A stretch of 16,471 nucleotides of DNA from JAKQHY01 sp034429475. GTDB taxonomy: Bacteria; Chloroflexota; Anaerolineae; B4-G1; SLSP01. The notes below the pieces were generated by a model that ran no database searches, was not told where the DNA came from, and was given only the letters and a program-made list of their open reading frames with translations. Position 1 is the first letter of the stretch. The number at the start of each line of letters is the position of its first letter. Shown piece after piece: positions 1 through 7,149 of the stretch. A program made the translations under genes and the position numbers. The stretch is from positions 1 to 16,471 of the forward strand of contig DAOUGD010000322.1 of NCBI GenBank assembly GCA_034429475.1, written 5' to 3'.

Positions 1-669
1 ATTTCAACCACTTCCACTCCGGAACCAGACTACCCCTACCTCACCACCGGCGCAAACACCATCAACGTGCGGAGCGGCCCGAACACAGCCTACGAGAAAA
101 TCGGGATGCTGCTTCCTGGGGAGACGGCAATCGTCACCGGCTGGAGCGGCGCGTGGTGGCAGATTGACCTCAACGGCGCGCCCGGCTTTGTGCTCGGTGA
201 GCTGGTCACAGCCCACAACGTTGACGGCCTCCCCGAAGTCACCGCGCCGCCGCTGCCCACACCGACAGCCGTACCGCTGCCTACGCCCGAACCCGCGCCG
301 GCCTGGGCCGTGGATGAGGCCCGCTGGATTGACGTGGACCTCTCCGATCAACTACTCACCGCCTACGAGCGGCAGACGCCGGTGAAGTCGTACCTGGTCT
401 CCACCGGCCTGCCCCAGACGCCAACGCCGGTGGGACAGTACTACATCTGGATCAAGCTCAAGACGGATGATATGTCCGGCGAGGATTACTATATCAAAGA
501 TGTGCCCTGGGTGATGTACTTCCTCGGCGGCTACGGACTCCACGGCGTCACCTGGCACGCGAACTTCGGCCACCCGATGAGCCACGGCTGCGTCAACCAA
601 CCCAACGACATGGCCGAATGGCTGTTCGCCTTTGCCGAGGTGGGCACGCTGGTCAATATCCACGAATAG
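1..669 (+). CDS. SH3b-YkuD L,D-transpeptidase, 5' end missing
   Basis: The frame is open from base 1, so the true start and any signal peptide or lipobox lie outside the window; 222 residues remain. Residues about 17-70 look like a bacterial SH3 domain (INVRSGPN, then GWWQ-like and GFV turns), which usually binds cell-wall material. Residues 71-107 are a Pro/Thr-rich linker. Residues about 108-222 are a YkuD domain: VDLSDQLLTAYE at its start, a GLHG segment, and the catalytic motif SHGCVN with the nucleophile Cys at about residue 197. The family forms 3-3 crosslinks in peptidoglycan or attaches proteins to it, outside the cytoplasmic membrane. It stops with TAG. A GTG at 67 could be taken for a start, but it would cut the SH3 fold, so it is rejected. 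Family assignment is firm; exact substrate is unknown. Confidence 0.9.
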   Translation: MSTTSTPEPDYPYLTTGANTINVRSGPNTAYEKIGMLLPGETAIVTGWSGAWWQIDLNGAPGFVLGELVTAHNVDGLPEVTAPPLPTPTAVPLPTPEPAPAWAVDEARWIDVDLSDQLLTAYERQTPVKSYLVSTGLPQTPTPVGQYYIWIKLKTDDMSGEDYYIKDVPWVMYFLGGYGLHGVTWHANFGHPMSHGCVNQPNDMAEWLFAFAEVGTLVNIHE

Positions 670-735
670 CACCGTTCCGGTTGTGCGTCCTCCTCATCCA
701 AAGTACAATCTCTTACCAACAGTGAGAATTTTGTC

Positions 736-762
736 AGCAGATTGAGCAGATTAAGCAGATTT
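736..762 (+). repeat. Three tandem 9-bp units (AGCAGATTN)
   Basis: AGCAGATTG, AGCAGATTA and AGCAGATTT follow each other without a gap in the 168-base space between the transpeptidase and the alpha-galactosidase. The last base of each unit varies. Unlike the other intergenic repeats here, no reverse arm is visible nearby. The rest of this space holds no recognisable gene and no convincing promoter. Confidence 0.75.
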
Positions 763-837
763 GACGAAAACTTATCAACGGATTGAGTGAATTTTTGATC
801 CTATCATTCCATAAATCCTGTTATCTTTGGAGGAAAA

Positions 838-1965
838 ATGTTAGCACAAACGCCCCCCATGGGCTGGAACAGTTGGAATACGTTTGGCAGCGCCATCCAC
901 GAGGATTTGATTCGCGGCGTGGCCGATGTCTTCGTTGCCGAGGGTCTCAAGGACGCCGAGTACGAGTACGTCGTCATTGACGACATCTGGGAAGCCGAAG
1001 AGCGCGTGGACGGCCGGTTGACGTGGAACCCGGAGAAATTCCCGCACGGCATCCCCGCGTTGGCGGACTACGTCCACAGCAAAGGGCTAAAATTCGGCAT
1101 CTACTCGTGCGCGGGGAGCCACACCTGCGCCGGAATGCCCGCCAGCTACGGCTACGAGGAAGTGGACGCGCAGACCTTCGCGGCGTGGGGCGTGGACTTC
1201 CTTAAATACGACTTCTGCTTCGCGCCGGCCGGCGTCAACGGGCCGCTGCTCTACCAGCGGATGGGGCAGGCGCTGCGCGCGACCGGGCGCGACATTCTCT
1301 TCAGCATCTGCGAATGGGGCAGCCACAAGCCGTGGGAATGGGGTGCGAAGGCCGGCGGGCACATGTGGCGCACCACCGGCGACATCAACGACTCGTGGGA
1401 ATCCATCGTGGACCTCGGCTTCAACCGGCAGGCCGGGCTGGAAGCCTACGCCGGGCCGGGCCATTGGAACGATCCCGACATGCTCGTGGTGGGGATGTAC
1501 GGCAAGGGCAACGTGGCGCACGGCGGCTGCACGGACGCCGAATACCGCAGTCACTTCAGCCTGTGGTGCCTGCTCGCCGCCCCGCTGATGCTCGGCTGCG
1601 ACGTGCGCGCGATGACGCCGGCCACCCGCGACATTGTGCTCAATCACGAAGCGATCGCGGTGAATCAGGACTCGCTGGGACGCCAGGGCTACCGCGTGGG
1701 GAAGACCGACTGGGCCTGGGAGATCGTCGAGGCGTGGGCCAAGCCGTTGGCCGACGGCTCGATTGCCGTGGGATTGTTCAACCTGGGGCAGCGAAACCAA
1801 CGCCGGGCCACCGTCGCCTGGGAAGCGCTAGGACTGCATCCCAACCGGCCCTGCGCCGTGCGCGACCTGTGGGCGCACCGCGACCTCGGCGTCTTCACTG
1901 GCGACTTCTCCACGCTGATTGATTCACACGACGTGGCGCTGGTGAAGCTGACGCCAAAAGTCTAA
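838..1965 (+). CDS. GH27 alpha-galactosidase
   Basis: A 375-residue glycoside hydrolase of family 27, a retaining (beta/alpha)8 enzyme that releases terminal alpha-galactose. It opens with the family hallmark TPPMGWNSWNTFG (residues 5-17). KYDFC places the nucleophile at Asp125, and RTTGDINDSW places the acid/base at Asp182, aligning with human GLA Asp170 and Asp231 (FADIDDSW). GPGHWNDPDML (206-215) matches the human GPGGWNDPDML closely. CEWG and WRTTGDI resemble plant and bacterial alpha-galactosidases, so galactose is favoured over N-acetylgalactosamine. A C-terminal beta-sandwich follows from about residue 285. There is no signal peptide, so it should act in the cytoplasm on imported oligosaccharides. 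ATG at 838 is preceded by GGAGG at 829-833. It probably shares a transcript with the next glycosidase, 96 bases downstream. Confidence 0.93.
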   Translation: MLAQTPPMGWNSWNTFGSAIHEDLIRGVADVFVAEGLKDAEYEYVVIDDIWEAEERVDGRLTWNPEKFPHGIPALADYVHSKGLKFGIYSCAGSHTCAGMPASYGYEEVDAQTFAAWGVDFLKYDFCFAPAGVNGPLLYQRMGQALRATGRDILFSICEWGSHKPWEWGAKAGGHMWRTTGDINDSWESIVDLGFNRQAGLEAYAGPGHWNDPDMLVVGMYGKGNVAHGGCTDAEYRSHFSLWCLLAAPLMLGCDVRAMTPATRDIVLNHEAIAVNQDSLGRQGYRVGKTDWAWEIVEAWAKPLADGSIAVGLFNLGQRNQRRATVAWEALGLHPNRPCAVRDLWAHRDLGVFTGDFSTLIDSHDVALVKLTPKV

Positions 1966-1976
1966 CTCAATCTTTT

Positions 1977-2035
1977 CTCAACGGATGGAACGGATTTGAA
2001 CGGATTTTTCCGTTGAATCCGTTCCATCCGTTGAG
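1977..2035 (+). repeat. 59-base foldback of AACGGAT units
   Basis: The arms 1977-1996 (ctcaacggatggaacggatt) and 2016-2035 are exact reverse complements over 20 bp. Inside them lies a second 6-bp stem (1999-2004 with 2009-2014) around a four-T loop, with a small 2/1-base asymmetric bulge between stems. Each arm is made of the heptamer AACGGAT or its complement. It lies between the two glycosidase genes and ends 10 bases before the AGGAGG of the second. There is no T-run directly after the outer stem, so it is a poor intrinsic terminator. An RNA stability or attenuation element, or a dispersed repeat, is more likely. Confidence 0.85.
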
Positions 2036-2061
2036 GCAGTTTTAAAGGAGGAAAACACCCA

Positions 2062-4107
2062 ATGAAAACCGAACTCCCTTTCCGTCAAATTCACCTGGAC
2101 TTTCACACTCACGAAGCTATCCCCGGCGTCGGCGCAGACTTCGATCCGGAGGTCTTCGCCGAGACGCTGGCGCGGGCGCACGTCAACTCCATCAACCTCT
2201 TCGCGCGCTGCCATCACGGGTGGGTGTACTATTTCAGCGAGACCTACGCCGACCGCCGGCATCCACACCTGACGCGCGACCTGCTGCGCGAGCAAATTGC
2301 AGCGTGTCACGCGCGCGGGATCAAGACGCCGGTGTACGTCACCGTGCAGTGGGATCACTACACGGCGGAACGGCATCCCGAATGGCGCGTGCTGCAGGCT
2401 GATGGCCGGCTGGAAGGTACGCCGCCCTACGAGGCTGGATTCTACCGCCGCCTGTGCCTCAACACGCCCTACGTGGACTGGCTCAAAGGCTTTGTGGAAG
2501 ACGTGATGACGACACTGCCCGTGGACGGCCTGTGGCTCGACATCGTGGACGCGCAGGACTGCTCGTGCTGGTATTGTCGCCAGGGGATGCTGGCCGAAGG
2601 GCTGGCCCCGGCGAATCCGGCAGACCACGTGCAATACGGCAAGCAGGTCTTGCAGCGCTTCCAGAATGATATGACGGCCTTCATCCACGCCCATAACCCG
2701 GACTTGCTGGTGTTCTACAACGCCGGGCACGTCGGCCCGCGCCATCGGGAAATGCTGGACGCCTTCACCCACCTTGAGTTGGAATCGCTGCCGAGCGGCG
2801 GCTGGGGCTACCTGCACTTCCCCATCGCCGCGCGCTACGGGCGGACGTTGGGGTTGGATTACCTGGGGATGACCGGCAAGTTCCAGACCTCGTGGGGCGA
2901 CTTTCACTCGTTCAAGAACCCGGCCGCGCTCGAATTTGAGTGCAACGCCATGCTCGCGCTCAACGCCAAGTGCTGCGTCGGCGACCAGCTCCACCCCACG
3001 GGGCGCATCTGCCCGGAAACGTACCGGCTCGTCGGCGCGGTCTACGCGCAGGTGGAGGCCAAAGAGCCGTGGTGCGCCGGCGCGACGCAGGTTCCCGAAG
3101 TCGGCGTGCTGACGCCGGAAGCCTTCGAGACTGTGCTGCACCGCGAACAGAGCGACTTCCGCCCCATCCAGGGCGCGGTGCGGATGCTGCAAGAGGGCGT
3201 CGGCGGGATCAAATACCAGTTCGACATCCTCGATGGGGAGAGTGACTTCAGCCGCTACAAGCTGCTGGTGCTGCCGGACGCCATCCCCGTGGATGCCGCA
3301 CTCAAGCAGAAGCTCGACGCCTATCTGGCGCAGGGCGGCGCGCTGATCGCGTCCTTCGCCGCCGGCATGGATGCGGCGCGAACCGGCTTCACGCTCGATC
3401 TGGGCGTCACGCTCACCGGCGCAGGCCCGCGCGACACGCAGGGCGCGCTCGTCCGTGGCAAAGAGACGCCCGGCAATGCGTACCTGGAATACCTCATCCC
3501 GCGCGCCGGTTTCGACGCAGGGCTGCCGCGCACCGAACACGCGATGTACATGCGCGGCATGGAGATTGCCGCCAACGCAGGCGACGAGACGTTAGCGGAC
3601 ACCATCGCCGCGTACTTCGACCGCACATACGCCCACTTCAGCTCCCACCGGCAGACGCCGTCGTCGGGGCAGGTCGTTCACCCGGCCATCGTGCAAAAAG
3701 GGCGCGCGATCTATTTCAGCCATCCAATTTTCAGCCAGTATCAGACGAAAGCGCCCCGCTGGGTCAAGCAGCTCTTCTTCAACGCGCTGGCCCGCCTGCT
3801 GCCGGAGCCGCTGGTGCAGGTGGACGCGCCGACCGCCAGCATCGTCACGCTCAACGCGCAGCCGCAGCACGCCCGGCAGGTGCTTCACCTGCTCTACTAC
3901 GTCCCGGAACGCCGCTGCGACGAGTACGATGTGATCGAAGACGTGACACCGCTCTACACCATCCCGGTATCCCTCAAAGCCGCAAAGGCCGTGGCAAGCG
4001 TCACCCTCGTCCCCCAAAACGCGGCGTTGCCGTTCCAGATAGAAAACGGGCGGCTGATCTTCACCATCCCCCAAATCACCGGCCACCAGATGGTGGAAAT
4101 TCGATAA
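2062..4107 (+). CDS. GHL6/GH151-like glycoside hydrolase (possible alpha-L-fucosidase)
   Basis: A 681-residue protein with a TIM-barrel glycosidase module (about 1-340) followed by a beta-galactosidase-trimerisation-like module (about 345-600; VGVLTPEAF, then YKLLVLPDAIPVDAALKQKL and QGGALIASF). The barrel carries INLFARCHHGW (44-54), VYVTVQWDHY (91-100) and DGLWLDIVDAQDCSCWYC (155-172). Asp160 is the best candidate catalytic residue; Cys167, Cys169 and Cys172 form a cluster seen in GHL6 proteins. GHL6 plus trimerisation modules occur in proteins annotated as alpha-amylase-like, and, as I recall, in GH151 alpha-L-fucosidases, so the substrate is inferred. It has no signal peptide. ATG 2062 follows AGGAGG at 2046-2051. 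It lies downstream of the GH27 gene in the same direction and is closed by a hairpin at 4113-4150. Confidence 0.72.
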   Translation: MKTELPFRQIHLDFHTHEAIPGVGADFDPEVFAETLARAHVNSINLFARCHHGWVYYFSETYADRRHPHLTRDLLREQIAACHARGIKTPVYVTVQWDHYTAERHPEWRVLQADGRLEGTPPYEAGFYRRLCLNTPYVDWLKGFVEDVMTTLPVDGLWLDIVDAQDCSCWYCRQGMLAEGLAPANPADHVQYGKQVLQRFQNDMTAFIHAHNPDLLVFYNAGHVGPRHREMLDAFTHLELESLPSGGWGYLHFPIAARYGRTLGLDYLGMTGKFQTSWGDFHSFKNPAALEFECNAMLALNAKCCVGDQLHPTGRICPETYRLVGAVYAQVEAKEPWCAGATQVPEVGVLTPEAFETVLHREQSDFRPIQGAVRMLQEGVGGIKYQFDILDGESDFSRYKLLVLPDAIPVDAALKQKLDAYLAQGGALIASFAAGMDAARTGFTLDLGVTLTGAGPRDTQGALVRGKETPGNAYLEYLIPRAGFDAGLPRTEHAMYMRGMEIAANAGDETLADTIAAYFDRTYAHFSSHRQTPSSGQVVHPAIVQKGRAIYFSHPIFSQYQTKAPRWVKQLFFNALARLLPEPLVQVDAPTASIVTLNAQPQHARQVLHLLYYVPERRCDEYDVIEDVTPLYTIPVSLKAAKAVASVTLVPQNAALPFQIENGRLIFTIPQITGHQMVEIR

Positions 4108-4112
4108 ACAAA

Positions 4113-4150
4113 AAACGTCAAACGTCAGTAAAGCCTGACGTTTGACGTTT
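4113..4150. terminator. Hairpin terminator between convergent genes
   Basis: A perfect 16-bp stem (4113-4128 with 4135-4150, arm aaacgtcaaacgtcag) closes a 6-base loop. It sits 5 bases after the TAA of the glycosidase and 9 bases before the stop of the opposing MFS gene. The A-run on the left and the TTT on the right fit weak bidirectional termination. The stem contains two copies of AAACGTC. Confidence 0.8.
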
Positions 4151-4159
4151 GACGCCACC

Positions 4160-5476
4160 CTACGCCGCCCTATTCGCTTCCCGCCGCTGCGCCTCCTCCT
4201 CAAGCCGCATCACCGACGGAATGAAGCGCATCGCACTCCCCATCGCCAGACAGGCCACCCCGGCTGCCACGAACCACGCCGACACGCCAAAGCGATCCGC
4301 CACCGGCCCGGCCAGCGCCATCCCCAACAGTGAGGCCGCGCCGGCCATCGTGCCCACCGTGGCGAACACGCGCCCCTGCAACTCCGGGGCGACCGCGCTC
4401 TGCAAGACGGCCATAAAGGGCGCATTAACGATGGGGTTGAAAAACCCAGCAAACACCATCCCGCCCCAGGCCATCCAGAAAAGATGGCCCGGCGTGACGC
4501 CCACGATCAGCGTCCCCAGGCCCATCCCCAACAGCCCCACACAAGAGGTGTCAATCTTCCGGCGGAAGCCGCCCCACACACTCAACGCCAGGCCGCCGGC
4601 GATCAACCCTATCCCCCACGCAGAGTTCAGCCAGCCCAGTTGCAGCGCGTCCCCGGCAAAGTGGTTTTTCACCATGATCGGCAACAGCGAAAAGGCCGGG
4701 TTTGCCATCATATTCAACACCGTCGCCATCAGCAAGATGATGAACAGTCCTTGCCAATGCCAGACGTATTTGAAACCGCCGACCACATCCCGCCACAATT
4801 CCACGACGGGAGAGGGCTTAGTCTCAAAACTGGGAGTCGCTTCTGTTGCCTTACGTTCAGGCTGCGGAATGTGGACGAAAAACAACGGGCCAACGGCGAA
4901 AACGGCGGTGATCATATCAATCCCCATAATAGCGTACAGCGGCAACCAGGCCAACAACATCGCCCCCAGTGGCGGCGTGGCAATGTCCAACACGCCGCGC
5001 AACGTCTGATTCATGCCCCCCACCCGCGCCAACTGTGAGCTGGGCACCATCAACGAGGTGGATGCCTGCATCGCCGCGTAGTGGAACGTCCCACCCAGCG
5101 CGCGTACGAACATAATCACGTAGACGTGCCAGACCTGCAACACATCCAGCCACGCCAGCGCCGCCAATCCCGCCGAGAACAACGCAATGACGCTGTCGGC
5201 CACCATCATCACCCGGCGGCGGTTCCAGCGATCCACCAGCGCGCCCACGAACGGCCCCAACACCACCCCTGGCAGCATGGCGATGAACGTCATCAGGGCC
5301 AGCGTCGTGGCCGAGCCGCCCGTCTCCTGCGTCAGCCACCACACCAGCGCAAATCCCCCCACCTGGCTGCCGACCAACGACAACGCCTGCCCGATCCAGA
5401 TCGTGAAAAAGGGTCTGATCCAACGCTTATCCGATACCTGAGACACACCTCTTTCGATGACTTGATTTTCGCTCAT
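4160..5476 (-). CDS. MFS transporter, DHA3/MefA-like efflux type
   Basis: A 438-residue, roughly 12-helix major facilitator of the MFS_3 type, which usually exports drugs such as macrolides, or other small molecules, by proton antiport. RPFFTIWIGQALSLVGSQVG begins helix 1. The loop between helices 2 and 3 has GPFVGALVDRWNRRRVMM, the family's motif-A equivalent. A basic/acidic central loop (IPQPERKATEATPSFETK) divides the halves, and the tail is basic (EEEAQRREANR). Two starts are possible. ATG at 5476 is chosen because GGAG lies 8 bases upstream of it, whereas the GTG at 5482 would leave almost no spacing. It is alone in its transcription unit, with its own promoter and operator. The substrate cannot be told from sequence; sugar efflux is possible given the neighbouring glycosidases but is only a guess. 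Confidence 0.88.
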   Translation of the reverse strand: MSENQVIERGVSQVSDKRWIRPFFTIWIGQALSLVGSQVGGFALVWWLTQETGGSATTLALMTFIAMLPGVVLGPFVGALVDRWNRRRVMMVADSVIALFSAGLAALAWLDVLQVWHVYVIMFVRALGGTFHYAAMQASTSLMVPSSQLARVGGMNQTLRGVLDIATPPLGAMLLAWLPLYAIMGIDMITAVFAVGPLFFVHIPQPERKATEATPSFETKPSPVVELWRDVVGGFKYVWHWQGLFIILLMATVLNMMANPAFSLLPIMVKNHFAGDALQLGWLNSAWGIGLIAGGLALSVWGGFRRKIDTSCVGLLGMGLGTLIVGVTPGHLFWMAWGGMVFAGFFNPIVNAPFMAVLQSAVAPELQGRVFATVGTMAGAASLLGMALAGPVADRFGVSAWFVAAGVACLAMGSAMRFIPSVMRLEEEAQRREANRAA

Positions 5477-5494
5477 AAACACTCTCCAGTCCTG

Positions 5495-5509
5495 TGTAAT
5501 TTAATTACA
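5495..5509. promoter_or_regulatory. Palindromic operator for the MFS gene
   Basis: TGTAATTTAATTACA is a perfect 15-base palindrome around a central T. A further half-site, GTAATTGTAAC, follows at 5511-5521 and overlaps the -10 box. With the -10 at 5514-5519 on the minus strand, the predicted start of transcription falls inside the palindrome, the usual place for a repressor site. A MarR- or TetR-type repressor is plausible; the MarR-like gene at 6667 is the nearest candidate. Confidence 0.65.
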
Positions 5510-5513
5510 GGTA

Positions 5514-5541
5514 ATTGTAACAGCATATAGGGTTTTGTCAA
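5514..5541 (-). promoter_or_regulatory. Sigma-70-type promoter of the MFS gene
   Basis: On the minus strand TTGACA (5536-5541) and TACAAT (5514-5519) are separated by 16 bases. This is one mismatch from consensus. The -10 is 37 bases upstream of the ATG, leaving a short leader with GGAG. Confidence 0.75.
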
Positions 5542-5661
5542 GATCGGAAAGTAATTTTTTTAATCAAAATAGCACTATTTTTAATGTATTGATAAATTTT
5601 CATCACAACTCTCGACAGAAACCAATGCCAGAACTTCTCCATATACGTTGCGAGAGTGTTG

Positions 5662-5695
5662 AGAATCTTGGGAAATAGAACTATGCAAAGATTCT
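5662..5695. repeat. 8-bp inverted repeat upstream of the CDF promoter
   Basis: AGAATCTT (5662-5669) and AAGATTCT (5688-5695) are exact reverse complements, 18 bases apart. The right arm ends 3 bases before the -35 box of the promoter at 5699-5727. Position and AT content suit a regulator-binding site, but no protein can be assigned. Confidence 0.5.
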
Positions 5696-5698
5696 ATA

Positions 5699-5727
5699 TT
5701 GACAGAAAGTTCCGTTAATAGTATAAT
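5699..5727 (+). promoter_or_regulatory. Perfect consensus promoter of the CDF-regulator unit
   Basis: TTGACA (5699-5704) and TATAAT (5722-5727) are separated by 17 bases, identical to the sigma-70 optimum. Transcription should start near 5734 and give a leader of about 30 bases before the ATG at 5765. That leader is too short for a metal riboswitch. Confidence 0.85.
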
Positions 5728-5764
5728 TAGTTTTTATAAAGAAAATTTCACACACGAGGTAGTG

Positions 5765-6655
5765 ATGCAATTAATACGTGACCACAGGCCGGATGAAACG
5801 CGCTGGCAGTGCTTTCGCACCGCGCTCATCATCACGGTCGCCGGGAACCTGCTGCTGATGTTAGGGAAAGGTGCGGTCGCCTACCTCTCCAACAGCCGGG
5901 CCTTGTACGCCGATGCCGCCAATTCCGCGTCGGACGTGGTCTATTCTTTTATGCTAGTGGTGGGATTGTGGATCGCGCAGCGTCCGCCCGATCTTTCTCA
6001 TCCGCAAGGCCATGCGCGGTTTGAACCCTTGGTAGGATTGGTCGTGGCCGCCGCGATGACGTTTGCCGGCTACGAAGCCGGGCGCGCTTCTATCGCGCGC
6101 CTGCTGGTAGGCGGCCTGGCCGTCGAACCGGGGTGGCCGACGCTGGCTTTGGCAAGCAGCGCAGTGATCAAAGGAGGGATGTTTCTATCCATTCGCTCGA
6201 TTGCGCAACAGGTGGGGAGTCCGACCCTGGGCACGGTGGCGCAGGACAACCTCTCCGACGTGCTGACGTCCATTGCTGCATTCATAGGCGTGTTGGGATC
6301 CACCTTCATTCATCCGTTGAGCGACCCGGCAGCGGGCCTGCTGGTTTCGGTATGGATTTTTCGGGCGGCTTTCGGCGCATGGAAAGAGAATCTGCACTAT
6401 CTAACCGGCGGCGGCGCCCCGCCGGAACTGCCGGGGAAAATTCAGACGGCGGCGCAGGCTGTGCCCGGAGTCCAGGACGTACATCAGGTACTTACCGAAT
6501 ATGTGGGCGCCCGACTGATTGTAGATTTGCACATTGACGTGGATAAGGAACTGCTCATTACGGAGGCTCACGCGATTGCGGACGCAGTCCAGGAAGCCCT
6601 GGAAGCTCTACCCGAAGTCGAGCGAGCCTACGTTCATGTAGAACCATTACTGTAG
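5765..6655 (+). CDS. Cation diffusion facilitator, Mn(II)-exporter-like
   Basis: A 296-residue CDF protein with about six helices and a cytoplasmic ferredoxin-like tail (about 222-296). CDF pumps export divalent metals by proton antiport. Hallmarks are YADAANSASDVVYS in helix 2, HPQGHARFEP (79-88) after helix 2, and AQDNLSDVLTS in helix 5. The metal quartet reads Asn53-Asp57 and Asp161-Asp165 instead of the zinc-type His-Asp/His-Asp. From the published comparison of pneumococcal MntE and CzcD, as I recall it, this Asn-Asp/Asp-Asp set marks Mn(II) exporters. A TTG at 5699 is in frame but lies in the -35 box, so ATG 5765, with GAGG 5 bases upstream, is chosen; GTG 5762 is the alternative. AGGAGG at its stop codon leads into the regulator gene 11 bases downstream. 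Confidence 0.88.
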   Translation: MQLIRDHRPDETRWQCFRTALIITVAGNLLLMLGKGAVAYLSNSRALYADAANSASDVVYSFMLVVGLWIAQRPPDLSHPQGHARFEPLVGLVVAAAMTFAGYEAGRASIARLLVGGLAVEPGWPTLALASSAVIKGGMFLSIRSIAQQVGSPTLGTVAQDNLSDVLTSIAAFIGVLGSTFIHPLSDPAAGLLVSVWIFRAAFGAWKENLHYLTGGGAPPELPGKIQTAAQAVPGVQDVHQVLTEYVGARLIVDLHIDVDKELLITEAHAIADAVQEALEALPEVERAYVHVEPLL

Positions 6656-6666
6656 GAGGTACGGAG

Positions 6667-7140
6667 ATGCCAGAACGTTATTACGAAGAGAAACACTTCA
6701 TTGAGGATATCAGCCTATATTTTGAGCAGATGGGAATCCCGCGCATGGCGGGACGTATCCTGGGCGTGTTGCTGATTGCCAACCCGCCGGAGCAGTCCAT
6801 TGACGATCTCTGCGAGCAGTTGCAGGCCAGCAAAAGCGCCGTCAGCACCAGCGCGCGCTTGCTCAGCGAGATGGGGTTGATTGAGCGCGCGCCATCCCCC
6901 CTACCCCGGCGCATCTATTTCCGCTTTCAACCTGGCGGCTGGCTTAAATTTATGCGGATGTATTTGCGGATGATGGCCTCATTGCATGACATCGCCGAGC
7001 GGGGCCTGGATTTGCTCAAGGATGAAGACCCTAACCTGAGCGAGCGATTACAGGAGGCGCACGATATGTTCTCCCTGATTGAGGACGAACTGCCCACCCT
7101 GCTCAAACGGATTGAGGAAAAACGTCAGCTTTCGGGATAA
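6667..7140 (+). CDS. MarR/GbsR-like winged-helix regulator
   Basis: A 157-residue protein, typical length for GbsR/MarR regulators. It opens with helices (residues 8-33, ISLYFEQMGIPRMAGRILGV), followed by a winged helix-turn-helix: SIDDLCEQLQASKSAVSTSARLLSEMGLI, and a wing around RRIYFRFQPG. The C-terminal half is charged helix (LLKDEDPNLSERLQEAHD; LLKRIEEKRQL), suited to dimerisation. AGGAGG at 6654-6659 overlaps the stop of the CDF gene and is 7 bases from ATG 6667, so the two are co-transcribed. It probably controls the CDF unit and perhaps the divergent MFS gene, which has a palindromic operator. The ligand is unknown. It ends 9 bases from the stop of the convergent methyltransferase. Confidence 0.85.
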   Translation: MPERYYEEKHFIEDISLYFEQMGIPRMAGRILGVLLIANPPEQSIDDLCEQLQASKSAVSTSARLLSEMGLIERAPSPLPRRIYFRFQPGGWLKFMRMYLRMMASLHDIAERGLDLLKDEDPNLSERLQEAHDMFSLIEDELPTLLKRIEEKRQLSG

Positions 7141-7149
7141 ACGCCAGGG

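Noticed and set aside
761..824. Promoter for the alpha-galactosidase at TTGACG (761) or TTGATC (795)
   Set aside because: TTGACG has no -10 at 16-18 bases, and the second would place the start almost on the ribosome site, so neither is supported.
1978..3540. 520-codon open frame on the minus strand
   Set aside because: It is antisense to the glycosidase, begins inside the foldback repeat, is rich in Arg/His/Val of the kind produced by the reverse frame of GC-rich genes, and shows no domain.
4149..5009. 286-codon open frame on the plus strand
   Set aside because: It is antisense to the MFS transporter, starts within the terminator hairpin, and has Pro/Thr/Asn-rich composition without any recognisable domain.
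5580..5665. ACTCTCG/CGAGAGT inverted repeat across 5612-5657
   Set aside because: Only about 7 bp pair across a gap of some 35-40 bases in AT-rich DNA. This could easily be chance, and it lies far from both promoters.
5735..5764. Metal riboswitch upstream of the CDF gene
   Set aside because: The predicted leader is only about 30 bases and has no conserved stem. It cannot hold a yybP-ykoY-type structure.
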